A stretch of DNA of 64,000 bases, taken from the NCBI GenBank assembly GCA_016712675.1, contig JADJQR010000001.1:558001-622000 (forward strand), written 5' to 3'. The notes under the pieces are model-generated. The model had not been told where the DNA came from, ran no database searches, and saw only the letters and a program-made list of their open reading frames with translations. Origin of the DNA: a bacterium. GTDB taxonomy: Bacteria; Krumholzibacteriota; Krumholzibacteriia; LZORAL124-64-63. Numbering within the stretch: the stretch's first letter is position 1; every line of letters begins with the position of its first letter. The position numbers were made by a program, and so were the translations under genes. Positions 20,801 to 28,790 of this stretch are shown in pieces.

Positions 20801-21007
20801 CCGATCATGCTCACGTCACTGACGACGTTCGCGGGCCTGACCCCGCTGCTGCTGGAGAAGAGCCTGCAGGCCAAGTTCCTGGTCCCGATGGCTGTGAGCC
20901 TGGGGTTCGGCGTCGTGTTCTCGACCTTCATCACGCTGATTCTGATTCCCGTCAGCTACACGCTGCTGACGGACGCGAAGGGGCGGCTGGGCATGGGCGA
21001 GGGGTGA
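17849..21007 (+). CDS. RND multidrug efflux permease (AcrB/HAE-1 superfamily)
   Basis: 1052 residues, the usual size for twelve-helix RND pumps. TM1 lies at about 13-33. Two large periplasmic loops follow, then the proton-relay pair Asp397-Asp398 in LGIVVDDAIVVSENV of TM4. The second half repeats the fold and ends with SGVVVNDSLIMIDFIN and a final ITLILIPVSY helix. The sequence looks like the broader MMPL/HAE group rather than close AcrB; the substrate is unknown. Last gene of the tetR operon, with an ATGA overlap to the adaptor. Confidence 0.95.
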   Translation: MNGLIRWFAHNHVAANLLMVLICFAGLMSAVSIKQEVFPEITMDMITVSVPYLGATPSEVEEAVCVRVEEAVQSVDGIKQITSTSVEGMGVVTIELDRGTDQRKALDDVKSEVDRITTFPAETEKPIVTLVEPRQQVIDVVIHGNVPEHTMKLVADKVRDDLLAVPDITYVAIAGTRPFEISIEVSEQALQAHGLTLEQVVRAVQAGSLDLPGGSVKTDGGEILVRTKGQLYTGEEFGRLVVITAPDGTAVTLDRLATVHDGFEDVDTASFMDGQRSAIIQVYRTGEQGVLRVTEAAKAYVETNRGSLPPGIGITTFNDRSEIYKSRMDLLLRNGIAGLVLVFICLALTLQFRLALWVSLGIVISFLGAFWVIPKFGVSLNMISMFAFIVSLGIVVDDAIVVSENVHAWREKGVDPQTAATKGTLEVAIPVILAVLTTIAAFLPLAFVEGTMGSFMFNVPVVVIAILSFSLMESLLILPAHLATMKSVGQQESDRAQRWYGGLKDRIDAVLTGVVERAYRPSLNYALTHRPLVVALAITTLLVTGGFVAGGHLKFTFMPKVDADNLVAALTLPQGTTVEEAERAVRQLEAALEQVRSEFDATHPADAPSVITHVATSIGSQPRSSQGSPMQGGGGSAGGAHLVEVNAELLKAEIRNVPSPDMARRWRELCGPVTGAVSLTFSANLFQGGSPVNVQLSSADTEDLRRAARELKETLSGYPGTLDIADSFREGKVEMKLGLRPEARTLGLTLADLARQVRTGFYGGEAMRIQRGRDEVKVMVRYPEDERRSLGHIESMLIRTPAGDEVPFGRVATVEIGRGFAAISRADRQRIVTVTADVDQDLANAEELNDALRAEVLPALVAAHPGLRWSMEGEQKQQAESLGSLKRGFVLAALMIFVLLAVQFRSYSQPLIIMTAIPFGLVGAAWGHLLMGLDLTLISVFGVVALSGVVVNDSLIMIDFINRAREEGMDATTAVLESGIRRFRPIMLTSLTTFAGLTPLLLEKSLQAKFLVPMAVSLGFGVVFSTFITLILIPVSYTLLTDAKGRLGMGEG

Positions 21008-21172
21008 CCGGTGGGCCTGCGGCGCGCACGGCACCGCACCGACCGGCAAAGCCGGACTGCATCCGTCCGGACTCAAGACCGCCGTCCTTCATCCGAACAT
21101 GGGAGGTCAAAGCCGCAGTCGCTGCGGTGCACGTGCTGATTGGTGGTCTCGCCAGCCCCCGGAGCGTTCCCG

Positions 21173-22771
21173 ATGTCCCTGTCCAGAACCGTCGGAATCA
21201 TCGTCGCGGCCGTCCTCCTGGTGACTCTGTCGGTCACTCTCGGAGTGCTGCTCCTGCGGGCCGAACAGGCCGCGGATCGGGCCGCCTATGCCGAGACCGA
21301 GGCGCTGGCTGACGTGGTGCGCGGAGCCCTCGTGTTCTCGATGTCGGAAGGGGTCACCGACGTCTCGCCCCTGGTGGCCAGCCTCGAAACCGGCGACGTC
21401 GCAGAACTAAGGGTCACGCCGACCGATCTGATCCGGCCTGGAAGCGAGGCGGGCCTGGATGCCGCCGAACAGCAGGTGCTTGCCGGGCGCTCGTCGCTTC
21501 GCGCGCGGGAGCGGCACGATGGCCTGCCGGTGGTTCGCTCGGTGAGCGCGATCCGGGCGGTGGCCGGCTGCGTGGAATGCCACGAGGCCAAGGTCGGCGA
21601 TCCCCTTGCTGTGGTCAGCGTCCGCAAGTCGATGGCGGAAGCCCAGGCGCGCACGGTCGCGCAGCGTCGGTTGGCTGTCATTCTCGGAGGCGCCAGCATC
21701 GGTGTCGCGTTCGCGGCGCTCATGTTCCTCATCCGGCGCAACGTCCTGGTGCCGCTGCAGGAATCGGTGAGGCAGATCGGCCGCCTGGCGGCGGGCGACC
21801 TGACCGAAACGATCGCGCGCCACCGGCGCGACGAGTTCGGCAACCTGACCCGCGCCACCGAGGAGCTGCGAACCAACCTCCGCGCGATCGTCGCAGACCT
21901 GGAGGAGGGGGTCGTGACCCTTGGCGCCGTCTCGGACAACCTGACGGGGGTCTCGAGCGATGTTGCCAGCGGCGCCCGCGACACGTCGGAGCGCGCGGCG
22001 GCGGTGGCCGCGGCCGCTGAGCAGATGAGCGCCAGTGCGCTTGTGGTTTCCGGCAGCATCAACGGGGCCACCGGACAGCTCTCCACAGTTGCCGCCGCAA
22101 CCGAGGAGATGAGCGCGAGCATCGGCTCCATCGCCGCCAGCTCGGAGCGGGCGCGCGTCATCAGTGAGGAGGCGGCGCGCGAGGCGGGTCGCGTCACCTC
22201 CCTGATGGTGGACCTGGGCCGCACCGCCCAGGACGTGGGCGCCGTGACGGCCTCGATCGCAGCCATCTCCGCGCAGACCAACCTGCTGGCACTGAACGCC
22301 ACCATCGAGGCGGCGAGCGCCGGCGATGCCGGCCGGGGATTCTCGGTCGTCGCTGCCGAAGTCAAGACCCTGGCGGGTCAGGCTTCCCTGGCTACCGACG
22401 ACATCCGGGCCAAGATCGGCGCCATGCAAGGCTCCACCTCGACGTCCGTGGAGAACATCCATCGCATTACGAAGGTCATCGGCGAGGTGAGCGAAGTCGT
22501 CTCCGTGATGGCGGCGGCTATCGACGAGCAGGCCACGGCCACGCGCGAGATCGCGGCCAATGTCGCGGGGGCATCCCTGGGTGTGGGGGACGTGGGTGGC
22601 CAGATGCTCCAGGCGACGGTCGCGTCGCAGGCGATTGCGCGCGATATCGCCGCGGTGACGATGGCGGCGACGGGGATGGAAGAGTCGACACGGCGTATGG
22701 AGTCCAGCACCGTCGAGCTGCGGACGCTATCTACCCGCCTGCGCGGGAGCATCGGCCGCTTCAATACCTAA
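21173..22771 (+). CDS. Methyl-accepting chemotaxis protein with periplasmic c-type heme motif
   Basis: 532 residues from ATG 21173 (GGAG 8 nt upstream). TM1 is at about 6-27 and TM2 at about 164-184. The ~135-residue sensor between them contains Cys133-V-E-Cys136-His137, a canonical CxxCH c-type heme attachment site, as in Tll0287-like or DcrA-like heme sensors. A HAMP domain follows, then the signalling domain with the hairpin-tip sequence [15 protein letters not shown] near 365-380. It probably senses redox state or a gas ligand such as oxygen or NO. No che genes are in the window. The 3' end abuts an insertion sequence: the stop codon is 1 nt from the IS end. Confidence 0.9.
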   Translation: MSLSRTVGIIVAAVLLVTLSVTLGVLLLRAEQAADRAAYAETEALADVVRGALVFSMSEGVTDVSPLVASLETGDVAELRVTPTDLIRPGSEAGLDAAEQQVLAGRSSLRARERHDGLPVVRSVSAIRAVAGCVECHEAKVGDPLAVVSVRKSMAEAQARTVAQRRLAVILGGASIGVAFAALMFLIRRNVLVPLQESVRQIGRLAAGDLTETIARHRRDEFGNLTRATEELRTNLRAIVADLEEGVVTLGAVSDNLTGVSSDVASGARDTSERAAAVAAAAEQMSASALVVSGSINGATGQLSTVAAATEEMSASIGSIAASSERARVISEEAAREAGRVTSLMVDLGRTAQDVGAVTASIAAISAQTNLLALNATIEAASAGDAGRGFSVVAAEVKTLAGQASLATDDIRAKIGAMQGSTSTSVENIHRITKVIGEVSEVVSVMAAAIDEQATATREIAANVAGASLGVGDVGGQMLQATVASQAIARDIAAVTMAATGMEESTRRMESSTVELRTLSTRLRGSIGRFNT

Positions 22772-22792
22772 CTTGTGCCGTCGAGATTGTGT

Positions 22793-22821
22793 CCGCCCGC
22801 ACCGTTCAGCGGCGCGGGCGG
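22793..22821 (-). terminator. Hairpin between transposase stop and IS end, copy 1
   Basis: A 12-bp stem (one G-U pair on the transcript) with a 5-nt loop, between the transposase stop and the terminal repeat. It probably ends transposase transcription or blocks read-through into the element. Confidence 0.45.
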
Positions 22822-22836
22822 CTCCGTTCCGCCCCC

Positions 22837-23937
22837 TCACGCCGCGTACGTCAGCTCATGCCCCCGCTGCCGGGCTAGCACCCGCGTGTTCACCCGCCGC
22901 CAGTAGTACTCCTCCCACCGCCGTGGCAACGCGATCCGGGTCACGAACAATCGCCGCTCCAGTACATCCGCCACCGTCAGCCGACGAGCCAGCATCCCCC
23001 GAGCCTGCGCCGGCGTCGGGCTGCCCCGCGCCTTCTCACGCCGACCCTTCAGGTAGTTCCGCCACACCACGAACACCGCCAGCCGCTCCGCACTCGACTG
23101 CCGACGCTTCGACCACGCGATCGTCTCCCGCTTGTGGTTCGCGCTGCTGTGACGGATCAACAGGTCCGCCACGTTGATCGGGAACAACCGGTTGCGCGAG
23201 TCACGACGCTCCCGGCTCGACGTCACCAGGTGCTCCACCTTGCACTTGAGCCCCCGCAACGCCTGCGGGTAGGCCTTGTGCTCGTCGCTCAGCACCGTCA
23301 ACTGCGGTTGGCTGCCGGCCACTACCTCCAGCAGGTGGGTCACGTCCTTCAGGACGGCCTTGGGGTCGGGCCGGCCGAACGCAGCCTCGAGCCGCTCACG
23401 CTTGCGCTTCTGGGCCGGGGTCATCGAACCGGACCGGCGGACCTCGCTGTCGGTGAAGTAGGCGATGAGGTCGGACGTCGGCTCGACCGCCAGGTGATGG
23501 TGGAAGGGCCAGAACTGGGAGTGCTCGAAGGAAACGAAACCGTCGATGGCGGCGACCGATACGGGCTTGGCCTGGGCCATCATCCTGGCGTGGAACAGCA
23601 GGCAGTGGCGTCCGAGGCGGCTGAGCTGCCGGTCGACGGTCGAGGGTGCCACGCGCAGGTCGCGGGCGATCTGGCGGTTGGCCATGCCGCCGACGGTCTT
23701 GGTCAGGAGCTGGGGCAGGACGTCGGGGCGCTTCAGCCAGTAGGAGGTGCTGAAGGTCTGGGTGCTGAAGGAGCGTCGGCAGTGGCGGCAGAGGAACCTG
23801 GGGATACGCTTTCGCTGGCAGTGACTCCAGTGGTAGCCGATGCGCTTGAAGCGCCACTGGGGGTCGAAGTGGCTGTGGAAGCGGCACTTGGGGTTGGGGC
23901 AGTGGGGCGGCGTGAAGGTGTCGGGGGTCGTGTTCAT
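22837..23937 (-). CDS. IS transposase, copy 1
   Basis: 366 residues. The N-terminal zinc ribbon has CPNPKC (Cys13, Cys18) and CRHC (Cys50, Cys53). A helix-turn-helix lies at about 84-108 (MANRQIARDLRVAPSTVDRQ). The catalytic domain follows, with likely acidic residues Asp132 (AAIDGFVSFE) and Asp218 (VLSDEHKAY) and a Glu near 271-284. The C-terminus is basic. The ATG at 23937 was preferred over upstream in-frame codons because those lie inside the hairpin and terminal repeat. Differs from copy 2 at Gln76/Arg, Pro307/Gln and Ala317/Asp. Both copies look intact. Confidence 0.9.
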   Translation of the reverse strand: MNTTPDTFTPPHCPNPKCRFHSHFDPQWRFKRIGYHWSHCQRKRIPRFLCRHCRRSFSTQTFSTSYWLKRPDVLPQLLTKTVGGMANRQIARDLRVAPSTVDRQLSRLGRHCLLFHARMMAQAKPVSVAAIDGFVSFEHSQFWPFHHHLAVEPTSDLIAYFTDSEVRRSGSMTPAQKRKRERLEAAFGRPDPKAVLKDVTHLLEVVAGSQPQLTVLSDEHKAYPQALRGLKCKVEHLVTSSRERRDSRNRLFPINVADLLIRHSSANHKRETIAWSKRRQSSAERLAVFVVWRNYLKGRREKARGSPTPAQARGMLARRLTVADVLERRLFVTRIALPRRWEEYYWRRVNTRVLARQRGHELTYAA

Positions 23938-23966
23938 GCCCGGCCCGGGCAACTGCCGGGCCGGGC
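23938..23966 (-). promoter_or_regulatory. Protective hairpin at the transposase start, copy 1
   Basis: An 11-bp perfect GC stem with a 7-nt loop ends at the base just before the ATG. It would bury the ribosome site of any transcript entering from outside the element, like the hairpins of IS10 and IS50 that stop transposition driven by read-through. Confidence 0.5.
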
Positions 23967-23985
23967 ACAATTTCGACGGCACAAC

Positions 23986-25140
23986 CTAGACGATGTTGCC
24001 GCTGCGTGACGGCATGATGCGGTCGCGCAGCGCGATGGCCGGGATCTCGATCAGCTTGGCCGCAACGATGCCCACCAGAAGCGCGCCGCCGAAGTAGGCC
24101 CAGAAATGCGCGCCGCCGCCGCCCTGCCAGCCCGCCGCCTTCAGCAGGCGGTTCGACACGAGCCACAGCACGGGCATGTGCCACAGGTAGATCGAATACG
24201 AGTGCCTGCCGGTGAAAGCCAGCGGCGCCACCAGCCAGGGCACGTGCCGGCCGCAGTCGCCGCCCCTGACGACCATCAGCATCATGACGCCGCCGAAGCC
24301 GACGGTCAGGCTCAGCAGCCCGAGCGTGTACATGAGCGGCGCTTCCTGGGTCAGCAGGAACGGCCACGTCGCCAGTGCCAGCGACAGCCCCAGCAGCGGC
24401 AGGCTGAACCGCCTGACGAACCCCTCCACGCGCGCCCGCTGGTGGTGGTAGGCATAGGACAGGCCGACTCCGAACAGCAGGGCGTCGATCCGCAGGTGGG
24501 TCGGTGCGTAGACCCGCGTCCAGGTGTAGCCCAGGGTCTCGGCCGTGAAGTGGCGGCCGGCCAGGCAGGCGGCGCAGACCAGGATGACCAGGACGGTCGC
24601 ACGCTTGAGGTTCCCCGTAAGCCGGCGCCTGCCCGTGACGACCACGAAGGCCAGGCCGAGCAGCAGGTAGAAGTGTTCCTCGATGGCCAGTGACCAGGTG
24701 TGGTTCCACAGCGGGCGGAAGTAGTTCTGGAAGAAGGTGACCTCGGCCAGCAGCGGCTTCCAGAAGGCGCCGATCCCGCCATCCTGGCCGTGCTGCACGG
24801 CGAACATGACGGCGATCATCACGTAGAAGCCGGGGTAGATCTTGAAGCCGCGGCGCACGAAGAAGCGAAGGATGTTCACCTTGCCGTGCTTCGCGTACTC
24901 GCGGAAGAGCAGTCCCGAGACCAGGAACCCGCTCAGGACGAAGAACAGATCGACACCGGCCCAGCCCATGCGCCACATGACCCGGGTGATGACCGAGGTG
25001 TCGCGGTTGATGAACTGGGCCCAGTGGTGGCCGATGACCAGCAGGACCGCGACCGTGCGCAGGACGTCGAGCTCGGCGAGGCGGCCCTTGGGGGCGGATC
25101 CGGCAGGTGCTTCAGCGGCCCGCGGCTTTGCTCGTGACAC
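23986..25140 (-). CDS. Acyltransferase 3 family membrane protein (OafA/YrhL type)
   Basis: 384 residues from the GTG at 25138-25140; longer frames upstream would overlap the next gene's promoter. About ten hydrophobic helices. It opens LAELDVLRTVAVLLVIGHHW, where the GHHW His is the conserved catalytic residue, followed by GVDLFFVLSGFLVSGLLF and SLAIEEHFYL. Such proteins O-acylate polysaccharides or lipids at the inner membrane. The stop codon is 1 nt from the IS end, and the neighbouring chemoreceptor stop is equally close on the other side, so the IS landed between two convergent, nearly touching genes. Confidence 0.9.
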   Translation of the reverse strand: MSRAKPRAAEAPAGSAPKGRLAELDVLRTVAVLLVIGHHWAQFINRDTSVITRVMWRMGWAGVDLFFVLSGFLVSGLLFREYAKHGKVNILRFFVRRGFKIYPGFYVMIAVMFAVQHGQDGGIGAFWKPLLAEVTFFQNYFRPLWNHTWSLAIEEHFYLLLGLAFVVVTGRRRLTGNLKRATVLVILVCAACLAGRHFTAETLGYTWTRVYAPTHLRIDALLFGVGLSYAYHHQRARVEGFVRRFSLPLLGLSLALATWPFLLTQEAPLMYTLGLLSLTVGFGGVMMLMVVRGGDCGRHVPWLVAPLAFTGRHSYSIYLWHMPVLWLVSNRLLKAAGWQGGGGAHFWAYFGGALLVGIVAAKLIEIPAIALRDRIMPSRSGNIV

Positions 25141-25272
25141 GTTCCATCCGTTCGGGTTCCGGTGGGGCCATCCTGTTGGGCGCGTGAGCGATGCGTGGCC
25201 CGCGAGCGCGCGGGACGCCGCCCGCGACGGTATCACGCGGCCGACGCCGGGGTCAACCGGCCCGCAAGGGCC

Positions 25273-25301
25273 TTGTCGCGGTTCCGGCCGACCGGTATAC
25301 T
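25273..25301 (+). promoter_or_regulatory. Promoter of the dockerin-like gene
   Basis: TTGTCG (25273-25278), 17-nt spacer, TATACT (25296-25301). The expected start of transcription is about 25 nt before ATG 25333. Confidence 0.6.
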
Positions 25302-25332
25302 CACGGGGGTCGGTGAACGGGGGGAGTGTACC

Positions 25333-25974
25333 ATGACGAGATTTCTGACGATCGTCTTCTGCTTGGCGTTCGGTGCGGCGGCGGCCTCTGCCCAGTGCGG
25401 CGGCGGCGGCGTGACGGGCGTGCCGGACCTGGACCAGAGCCTCGTGACCTGGGGGCTGGGCGCCGGCGAGTCGGCGACGGTGTTCGTGGTGCCCGACGGC
25501 ACCGGCGAGCCGCTGACGGCCGCGCACCGCCCGGCCGGGACACCGGTGGATGCGACCATCCACCTGGTGCTGCTGGATCCGTGCGACTTCCCGATCTGGA
25601 ACTTTCCGCGCGAGGACATGTGGCTGGAATCCGGCGACGGCGGCCTGGTCCCCTGCAACGGGGGTACGGTGGCGGACTCGCAGACCGACCCGAACGGCCA
25701 CACGTCCTGGAGCGCGCCGCTGCGGGCGGGCGGCCACAGCCAATCGGTGTGCCGGGTGCTGGTCAACGGCATGGCGTTGGGACAGCCGCTGCCGCTGCAT
25801 TTCGTCAGTGCGGACATCAACGGTGATCGCCAGGTGAACCTGGCCGACGTGGCCCTCTTTGCCCAGGCCTACGCATCGCCGTACGGCTTCGCGGCCGACC
25901 TGCATCCGAACGGTGTGGTCAATCTCTCCGATATCGCGGTCATGGCCCGTTCGATGGGTGCGCACTGCCCCTGA
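25333..25974 (+). CDS. Secreted protein with C-terminal dockerin-like repeats
   Basis: 213 residues. A clear signal peptide (FLTIVFCLAFGAAAASAQ) is followed by a beta-rich domain of about 120 residues with four Cys, not recognised. The last ~55 residues hold two dockerin type I-like calcium repeats (DINGDRQVNLADVALFAQAY, then DLHPNGVVNLSDIAVMARSM). Dockerins bind cohesins in cellulosomes, but many uncultured bacteria carry them on unrelated secreted proteins. No cohesin domain was seen in the window. GGGGAG lies upstream of the ATG. Confidence 0.75.
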   Translation: MTRFLTIVFCLAFGAAAASAQCGGGGVTGVPDLDQSLVTWGLGAGESATVFVVPDGTGEPLTAAHRPAGTPVDATIHLVLLDPCDFPIWNFPREDMWLESGDGGLVPCNGGTVADSQTDPNGHTSWSAPLRAGGHSQSVCRVLVNGMALGQPLPLHFVSADINGDRQVNLADVALFAQAYASPYGFAADLHPNGVVNLSDIAVMARSMGAHCP

Positions 25975-25988
25975 GCGGGGTGCCGCTC
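25974..25988. terminator. Small hairpin between convergent genes
   Basis: GAGCGG / CCGCTC with a 3-nt loop, overlapping the dockerin-like gene's stop codon and facing the antiporter gene. Weak. Confidence 0.25.
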
Positions 25989-26020
25989 CGCCCGCGGTCA
26001 GCCGCGGCGTCGTTGCCGAT

Positions 26021-27190
26021 TCAGGCGGCTTCCGGCCTGCCGTCGAGCGGGGCCAGGTCGCCTGTCCGCTGTCCGAGCAGGATCGACGGCATCAACGTGT
26101 TGGCCAGCGTGTACAGCACGAGCCCGCCGACCAGAGCCGGCCGTGCGGCGAACCTCTCCTCGAGGATGCCGGCCAGCACGATGGTGAACACCAGTGTCGG
26201 CAGGAGTGTCGTTCCCAGGCGCAGGCCGTCCCTGAGCGGCTGGCGGGCGGTGACGGCCCGGTAGCCGGCCACCAGGACCAGCCGCAGGGGCACCACGACG
26301 GCCACGAAGATGCCCCCGATGAGGAAGGCCTCGCGCGAGAAGTGGCCTGCCTGCAGGCCAAGGCCGGCCTTGAGGAAATAGAACGGGATGAAGAACGAAG
26401 CGAACAGGTGGACGGCCTTCATGGTGCCGTCACCGGCAAGCATCGGCAGCTTGGTGCGCAAACGCTGCTCCGAGACGCCGACGACAAAGGCGCCGACGAG
26501 GTAGTAGACGCCCAGCTTCTTGGTGGCCAGCGCGGCCACCAGGGCCATGACGACCAGGAATGCGAACTCGGTGCCAGGCGCGTGGGGCAGGACCAGGCGC
26601 ACGAAGATGCGGAACACGAGCGGCAGCACGGCGATCATCAGCACGATGGCACCGAGCGAGACCCCCAGCCTCGACGCCGATTCGGACTGCAGCGCGAACA
26701 GCAGGATGATCAGGGCGACGATCTCCGTGCCGATGGCGCGGCTCTTGACCCATCCGCGTTCCCGCTCGCTGATGGGCAATCTGGCCAGGGAATCGAGGAT
26801 GAACCCCGTCGACGGGGTCACGAGTGCCAGCGCGACGATCAGGGCCGGCCGCAAAGGCAGGTCCAGGAAGCGGCCGGCGAGCGCCGCGACCGTCAGGACC
26901 GCTGCCGCCTGCATGAGCACATGACCGCCCAGCAGGCGGGCGTCGCGTCGCATCTCGGCGACGTCGAGTTCCATGCCCGCGAACAGGAAGAGCACCGAGA
27001 TCCCCAGCACCGCGAAGATCTCGATGACGGGATCGTGGGTGAACCAGCCCAGGCCAAGGCCGAAGGCTACCCCGATGCCCAGGCAGGTGACGGCGCCGGG
27101 CAACCGGAACCTCTGCAGGTACTTGGCCCCGAAGAAGAGCCCCACGATCAGCAGGACGTACTTGTACTCGTTGGCCAGGTTCTCCGGCAT
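26021..27190 (-). CDS. Cation:proton antiporter (CPA family)
   Basis: 389 residues with about 11-12 hydrophobic helices. Motifs typical of the CPA2/Kef-like group: GISVLFLFAGMELDV, LALVTPSTGFILDSL and LATKKLGVYYLVGAFVVG. No RCK/TrkA-N regulatory domain is attached. It exchanges Na+ or K+ for protons across the inner membrane. The next gene upstream on the strand is yebC's neighbourhood; it ends 25 bp before the yebC stop and may be co-transcribed with it. Confidence 0.88.
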   Translation of the reverse strand: MPENLANEYKYVLLIVGLFFGAKYLQRFRLPGAVTCLGIGVAFGLGLGWFTHDPVIEIFAVLGISVLFLFAGMELDVAEMRRDARLLGGHVLMQAAAVLTVAALAGRFLDLPLRPALIVALALVTPSTGFILDSLARLPISERERGWVKSRAIGTEIVALIILLFALQSESASRLGVSLGAIVLMIAVLPLVFRIFVRLVLPHAPGTEFAFLVVMALVAALATKKLGVYYLVGAFVVGVSEQRLRTKLPMLAGDGTMKAVHLFASFFIPFYFLKAGLGLQAGHFSREAFLIGGIFVAVVVPLRLVLVAGYRAVTARQPLRDGLRLGTTLLPTLVFTIVLAGILEERFAARPALVGGLVLYTLANTLMPSILLGQRTGDLAPLDGRPEAA

Positions 27191-27215
27191 CGGTGCTCCG
27201 GGTTGGGCGGGCAGG

Positions 27216-27926
27216 TCAGGCGATGTTCGTGTAGACCGCCTGCACGTCGTCGTCGTCCTCGATGCGATCGAGGAGCTTCTCGATCTCCGCCAGGTCGGCC
27301 TCGCCGAACTCCTGCGGGTTCTGCGCGATGCGCTGCAGGCTGGACTTGGCGACCTGGATCTTCTGCCCCTCGAGTGCGTGGGCCAGGCCGCCGAAGTCGG
27401 TGTAGTCGCCGTAGACGTAGACTGTACCCTCGTTTTCGACCATCTCCTGCAGCCCGGCGTCGATCAGCGCCAGTTCCAGTTCCTCGAGGGCCACGCCCTC
27501 GGGCTTCGCGAACTCGAACACGGCCTTGCGGTCGAACATGAACTCGAGCGAGCCGCTGGGCAGCAACTGGCCGCCGACCTTGTTGAAGTAGCTGCGGACG
27601 TTGGCCACGGTGCGCGTGGTGTTGTCCGTGGCGCACTCGACCAGGATCAGCACGCCGTGCGGCCCCTTGCCCTCGTAGTTGATCTCGGTGATGTCGGCGG
27701 CGTCCTTGCCGGCCGCGCGCTTGATCGCCGCCTCGATGTTGTCCTTGGGCATGTTCTCGCTCTTGGCGTTCAGGATCGCGGCGCGCAGCGGCGCGTTCAT
27801 CTCCGGATCCGATCCGCCCTGCTTGGCGGCCACGGTGATGGCCTTGGCCAGCTTGGGGAACACCTTGGACATCTTGTCCCAGCGCCGCTCCTTGGCCGCG
27901 CGGCGGTATTCGAAGGCACGTCCCAT
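27216..27926 (-). CDS. yebC: YebC/PmpR-family protein
   Basis: 236 residues from the ATG at 27924-27926. Typical three-domain layout: [21 protein letters not shown] start, the [14 protein letters not shown] helix, the [21 protein letters not shown] strand, and a C-terminal [15 protein letters not shown]-like ending (here [16 protein letters not shown]). Family members act as transcription regulators or, as shown for some, ribosome-associated factors easing translation of proline-rich stretches. Its own promoter lies upstream on the minus strand. Confidence 0.95.
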   Translation of the reverse strand: MGRAFEYRRAAKERRWDKMSKVFPKLAKAITVAAKQGGSDPEMNAPLRAAILNAKSENMPKDNIEAAIKRAAGKDAADITEINYEGKGPHGVLILVECATDNTTRTVANVRSYFNKVGGQLLPSGSLEFMFDRKAVFEFAKPEGVALEELELALIDAGLQEMVENEGTVYVYGDYTDFGGLAHALEGQKIQVAKSSLQRIAQNPQEFGEADLAEIEKLLDRIEDDDDVQAVYTNIA

Positions 27927-27981
27927 GGTTCTCGTCCTTGCGGGTCGATGTTCTGTGTCGCGGGAGTCGGCGCTTGCATCG

Positions 27982-28010
27982 ATAATGCACAACCGACTGG
28001 CGCCGGTCAA
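27982..28010 (-). promoter_or_regulatory. yebC promoter
   Basis: On the minus strand: TTGACC (28010-28005), 17-nt spacer, CATTAT (27987-27982). Expected leader about 48 nt. Confidence 0.55.
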
Positions 28011-28153
28011 TCCGCCCGCGCTGGCGCGGAGCCTCCGGGCCGCGACCCCGGCCAGGGGGGTGGCCGCACCGGCAGCGCGCCCCGAACCCCGTCCAGCGTC
28101 CGCCACCGAGTCCGCGCGGGCCCCAGGCGCCCGCACACCCAGGGAGAGACCAG

Positions 28154-28750
28154 ATGTCACACACGATCGCCGATGCCGCCGAAAAGTCCGCCAAGACCCC
28201 GGGCAACGACCGCCTCGAGGACCTGCTGCTGTTCAACTCGCGCATGATCCTGGTCTTCGGGGAGATCAACGAGAAGCAGGCGCTGACTACCTGCACCCGC
28301 CTGCAGGCGATGTGCGCCGAATCCGACAAGCCGATCTCCATGCTGATCTCCTCGCCGGGTGGCCACGTCGAGTCGGGCGATGCGATCCACAACATGATCC
28401 GGTTCGTGAGCGCGCCGGTGACCACGATCGGCACCGGGTGGGTCGGCAGCGCGGCGGCCCACATCTTCCTGGCGCCGCCGAAGGAGCGCCGCCTGTGCCT
28501 GCCGCACACGCGGTTCCTGATCCACCAGCCCGCGGGCGGCATCGGCGGGCAGGCGACGGAGATCGCGATCCAGGCGGCGCAGATCGTCAAGACGCGCGAG
28601 CGGATCGCCCGCGTGATCGCGACACAGACGGGCCAGCCGCTGGAGAAGGTGGCGCACGACATCGAGCGCGACTTCTGGATGGATGCCGCCGAAGCCATGG
28701 CCTACGGGATCGTCTTGCGGGTGGTCGAGCGCCAGGCAGACCTTGGCTGA
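28154..28750 (+). CDS. clpP: ClpP-like ATP-dependent protease proteolytic subunit
   Basis: 198 residues. Serine protease fold of ClpP with Ser99 in [13 protein letters not shown], His in [14 protein letters not shown] and the Asp of [10 protein letters not shown]. The substitution of the usual QAASM by GWVGSAA and of GLVD by GIVLR shows a divergent paralogue rather than the main housekeeping ClpP. It would form the barrel-shaped protease with a ClpX or ClpA-type ATPase, not seen here. GGGAGAG precedes ATG 28154. Divergent from yebC. Confidence 0.88.
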   Translation: MSHTIADAAEKSAKTPGNDRLEDLLLFNSRMILVFGEINEKQALTTCTRLQAMCAESDKPISMLISSPGGHVESGDAIHNMIRFVSAPVTTIGTGWVGSAAAHIFLAPPKERRLCLPHTRFLIHQPAGGIGGQATEIAIQAAQIVKTRERIARVIATQTGQPLEKVAHDIERDFWMDAAEAMAYGIVLRVVERQADLG

Positions 28751-28790
28751 ATCGCGGGCCGGCGGCAGCTCGGGCCGGTCGCCGCCAGTC

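Larger units (their letters stand above)
22773..23984 (-). mobile_element. Insertion sequence, copy 1 (1212 bp)
   Basis: Bounded by imperfect terminal inverted repeats starting TTGTGCCGTCGARATTGTGY (21 of 23 bases match between ends). It carries one transposase gene on the minus strand. The same 1212-bp element lies at 42652-43863 in the opposite orientation, with only three amino-acid differences in the transposase. The flanks share CCTA (22767-22770 and 23985-23988), offset by 2 nt from the left repeat; a clean target duplication is not clear. The IS family is not recognised with confidence (zinc ribbon plus HTH plus DDE layout, as in IS1-like or IS1595-like groups). Confidence 0.9.

Noticed and set aside
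23986-25965. A longer, 659-codon form of the acyltransferase
   Set aside because: The extra N-terminal part lacks family similarity and runs antisense through the dockerin-like gene and its promoter; GTG 25140 gives the usual family start.
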